Assembly (NCBI RefSeq): GCF_014268585.2
Contig: NZ_CP077092.1
Coordinates: 1,116,001 to 1,180,000 of the forward strand
Source of the DNA: Pseudomonas iranensis
GTDB lineage: Bacteria > Pseudomonadota > Gammaproteobacteria > Pseudomonadales > Pseudomonadaceae
DNA length: 64,000 nt
Reading direction: 5' to 3'
Shown: piece by piece, positions 63,659 to 64,000 of the stretch
Layout of the letters: every line of letters begins with the position of its first letter
Position numbering within the stretch: the stretch's first letter is position 1
Translations under genes and position numbers: made by a program
The notes under the pieces: model-generated
Databases searched by the model: none
Told to the model about the DNA's origin: nothing
The model's input: only the letters and a program-made list of their open reading frames with translations

Positions 63659-64000
63659 ATGTCTTTAGCGGTGATTCAAATGGTCAGCCAGAGCGACGTG
63701 CTGGCCAATCTGGCCCAAGCCCGACGCCTGCTTGAACAGGCCGCCGCCGGCGGGGCGAAACTTGCGGTGCTGCCGGAAAACTTCGCCGCCATGGGCCGTC
63801 GTGACGTCGCCGATATCGGCCGCGCCGAGGCCTTGGGCGAAGGGCCGATCCTGCCCTGGTTGAAACAGACCGCCCGCGACCTCACCTTATGGATAGTCGC
63901 CGGCACTTTGCCGTTGCCACCGTTGGGTCAACCCACGGCCAAAGCCAATGCCTGCTCGTTGTTGATCAATGAATACGGCGAGGTCGTCGCGCGCTATGAC
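63659..64000 (+). CDS. Carbon-nitrogen hydrolase (nitrilase superfamily), 5' part
   Basis: First 114 codons of a nitrilase-family amidase; the gene continues past the window. MSLAVIQMVSQSDVLANL starts the fold; KLAVLPENFAAMG carries the catalytic Glu of the Glu-Lys-Cys triad. Lys and Cys lie off-window. GGGAG precedes the ATG. In related genomes this position holds a deaminated-glutathione-amidase-like gene before tldD; that assignment rests on gene order. Confidence 0.88.
   Translation, partial: MSLAVIQMVSQSDVLANLAQARRLLEQAAAGGAKLAVLPENFAAMGRRDVADIGRAEALGEGPILPWLKQTARDLTLWIVAGTLPLPPLGQPTAKANACSLLINEYGEVVARYD

Overview
The window looks like a chromosomal segment of a fluorescent Pseudomonas (P. 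fluorescens group). The reasons are high GC, gene orders known from Pseudomonas (piuB-piuA-piuC-Sel1 protein, opdP-dppABCDF, roxSR, gatCAB next to mreBCD-maf-rng-yhdP), and many dispersed Pseudomonas-type REP palindromes. I saw no rRNA, tRNA, CRISPR array, prophage or transposase gene.

Region by region. 1-3434: the fructose PTS operon, with the 3' end of fruB, then fruK and fruA. 3607-5148: a Tat-exported PhoD-type phosphatase. 5389-5757: a DUF559 protein between two copies of a repeat. 5976-12695: the catecholate-siderophore locus piuB/piuA (minus strand) and piuC plus a Sel1-repeat protein (plus strand), around an intergenic region with two Fur-like palindromes. 12976-14139: ornithine/lysine decarboxylase speC, preceded by an approximately 400-base leader with a 142-base hairpin and a possible 16-codon leader ORF. 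14930-18378: an OpuC-type osmoprotectant ABC transporter. 18712-20295: prfC. 20296-21230: a repeat-rich non-coding stretch with a tandem REP array. 21231-22832: an MFS transporter and a small secreted acidic protein. 23041-33817: a dipeptide uptake locus (dppFDCB, three DppA-like binding proteins and an OprD-family porin). 33818-35090: non-coding, with a G-rich tract, a second copy of the 330-base repeat, and a structured leader before a DUF6124 gene. 35623-40390: a SIMPL protein, the redox two-component system roxSR and an SbmA/YddA-like ABC transporter. 40572-47975: a hexarate catabolic locus, consisting of a FadR/GntR regulator, two small Ig-like proteins on the other strand, then kdgD, alpha-ketoglutarate semialdehyde dehydrogenase, a GudP-like importer and garD. 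48260-51157: an AEC transporter, a PcaC-like protein, a cation/Ca2+ antiporter and an RlpA-like lipoprotein. 51376-54587: gatB, gatA and gatC. 54799-64000: mreB, mreC, mreD, maf, rng, yhdP and the start of a nitrilase-family gene.

How genes work together. Galactarate imported by the MFS protein would be dehydrated by GarD, converted to 2,5-dioxopentanoate by KdgD and oxidised to 2-oxoglutarate by the dehydrogenase. A palindrome before kdgD shares an exact 10-mer with the region before the GntR gene, which suggests one regulon. In the dpp locus peptides would cross the outer membrane through the OprD porin, be captured by one of three binding proteins and be pumped in by DppBCDF. PiuA would import ferric catecholates (including siderophore-conjugated drugs), with PiuB as a likely membrane-bound reductase and PiuC as an associated dioxygenase.

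The observations most worth pursuing are the speC leader, the probable AUU start codon of mreC, the structured leader of the DUF6124 gene, the shared hexarate operator, and the two large repeat structures. All domain assignments come from reading the translated sequence by eye; no database search was run.
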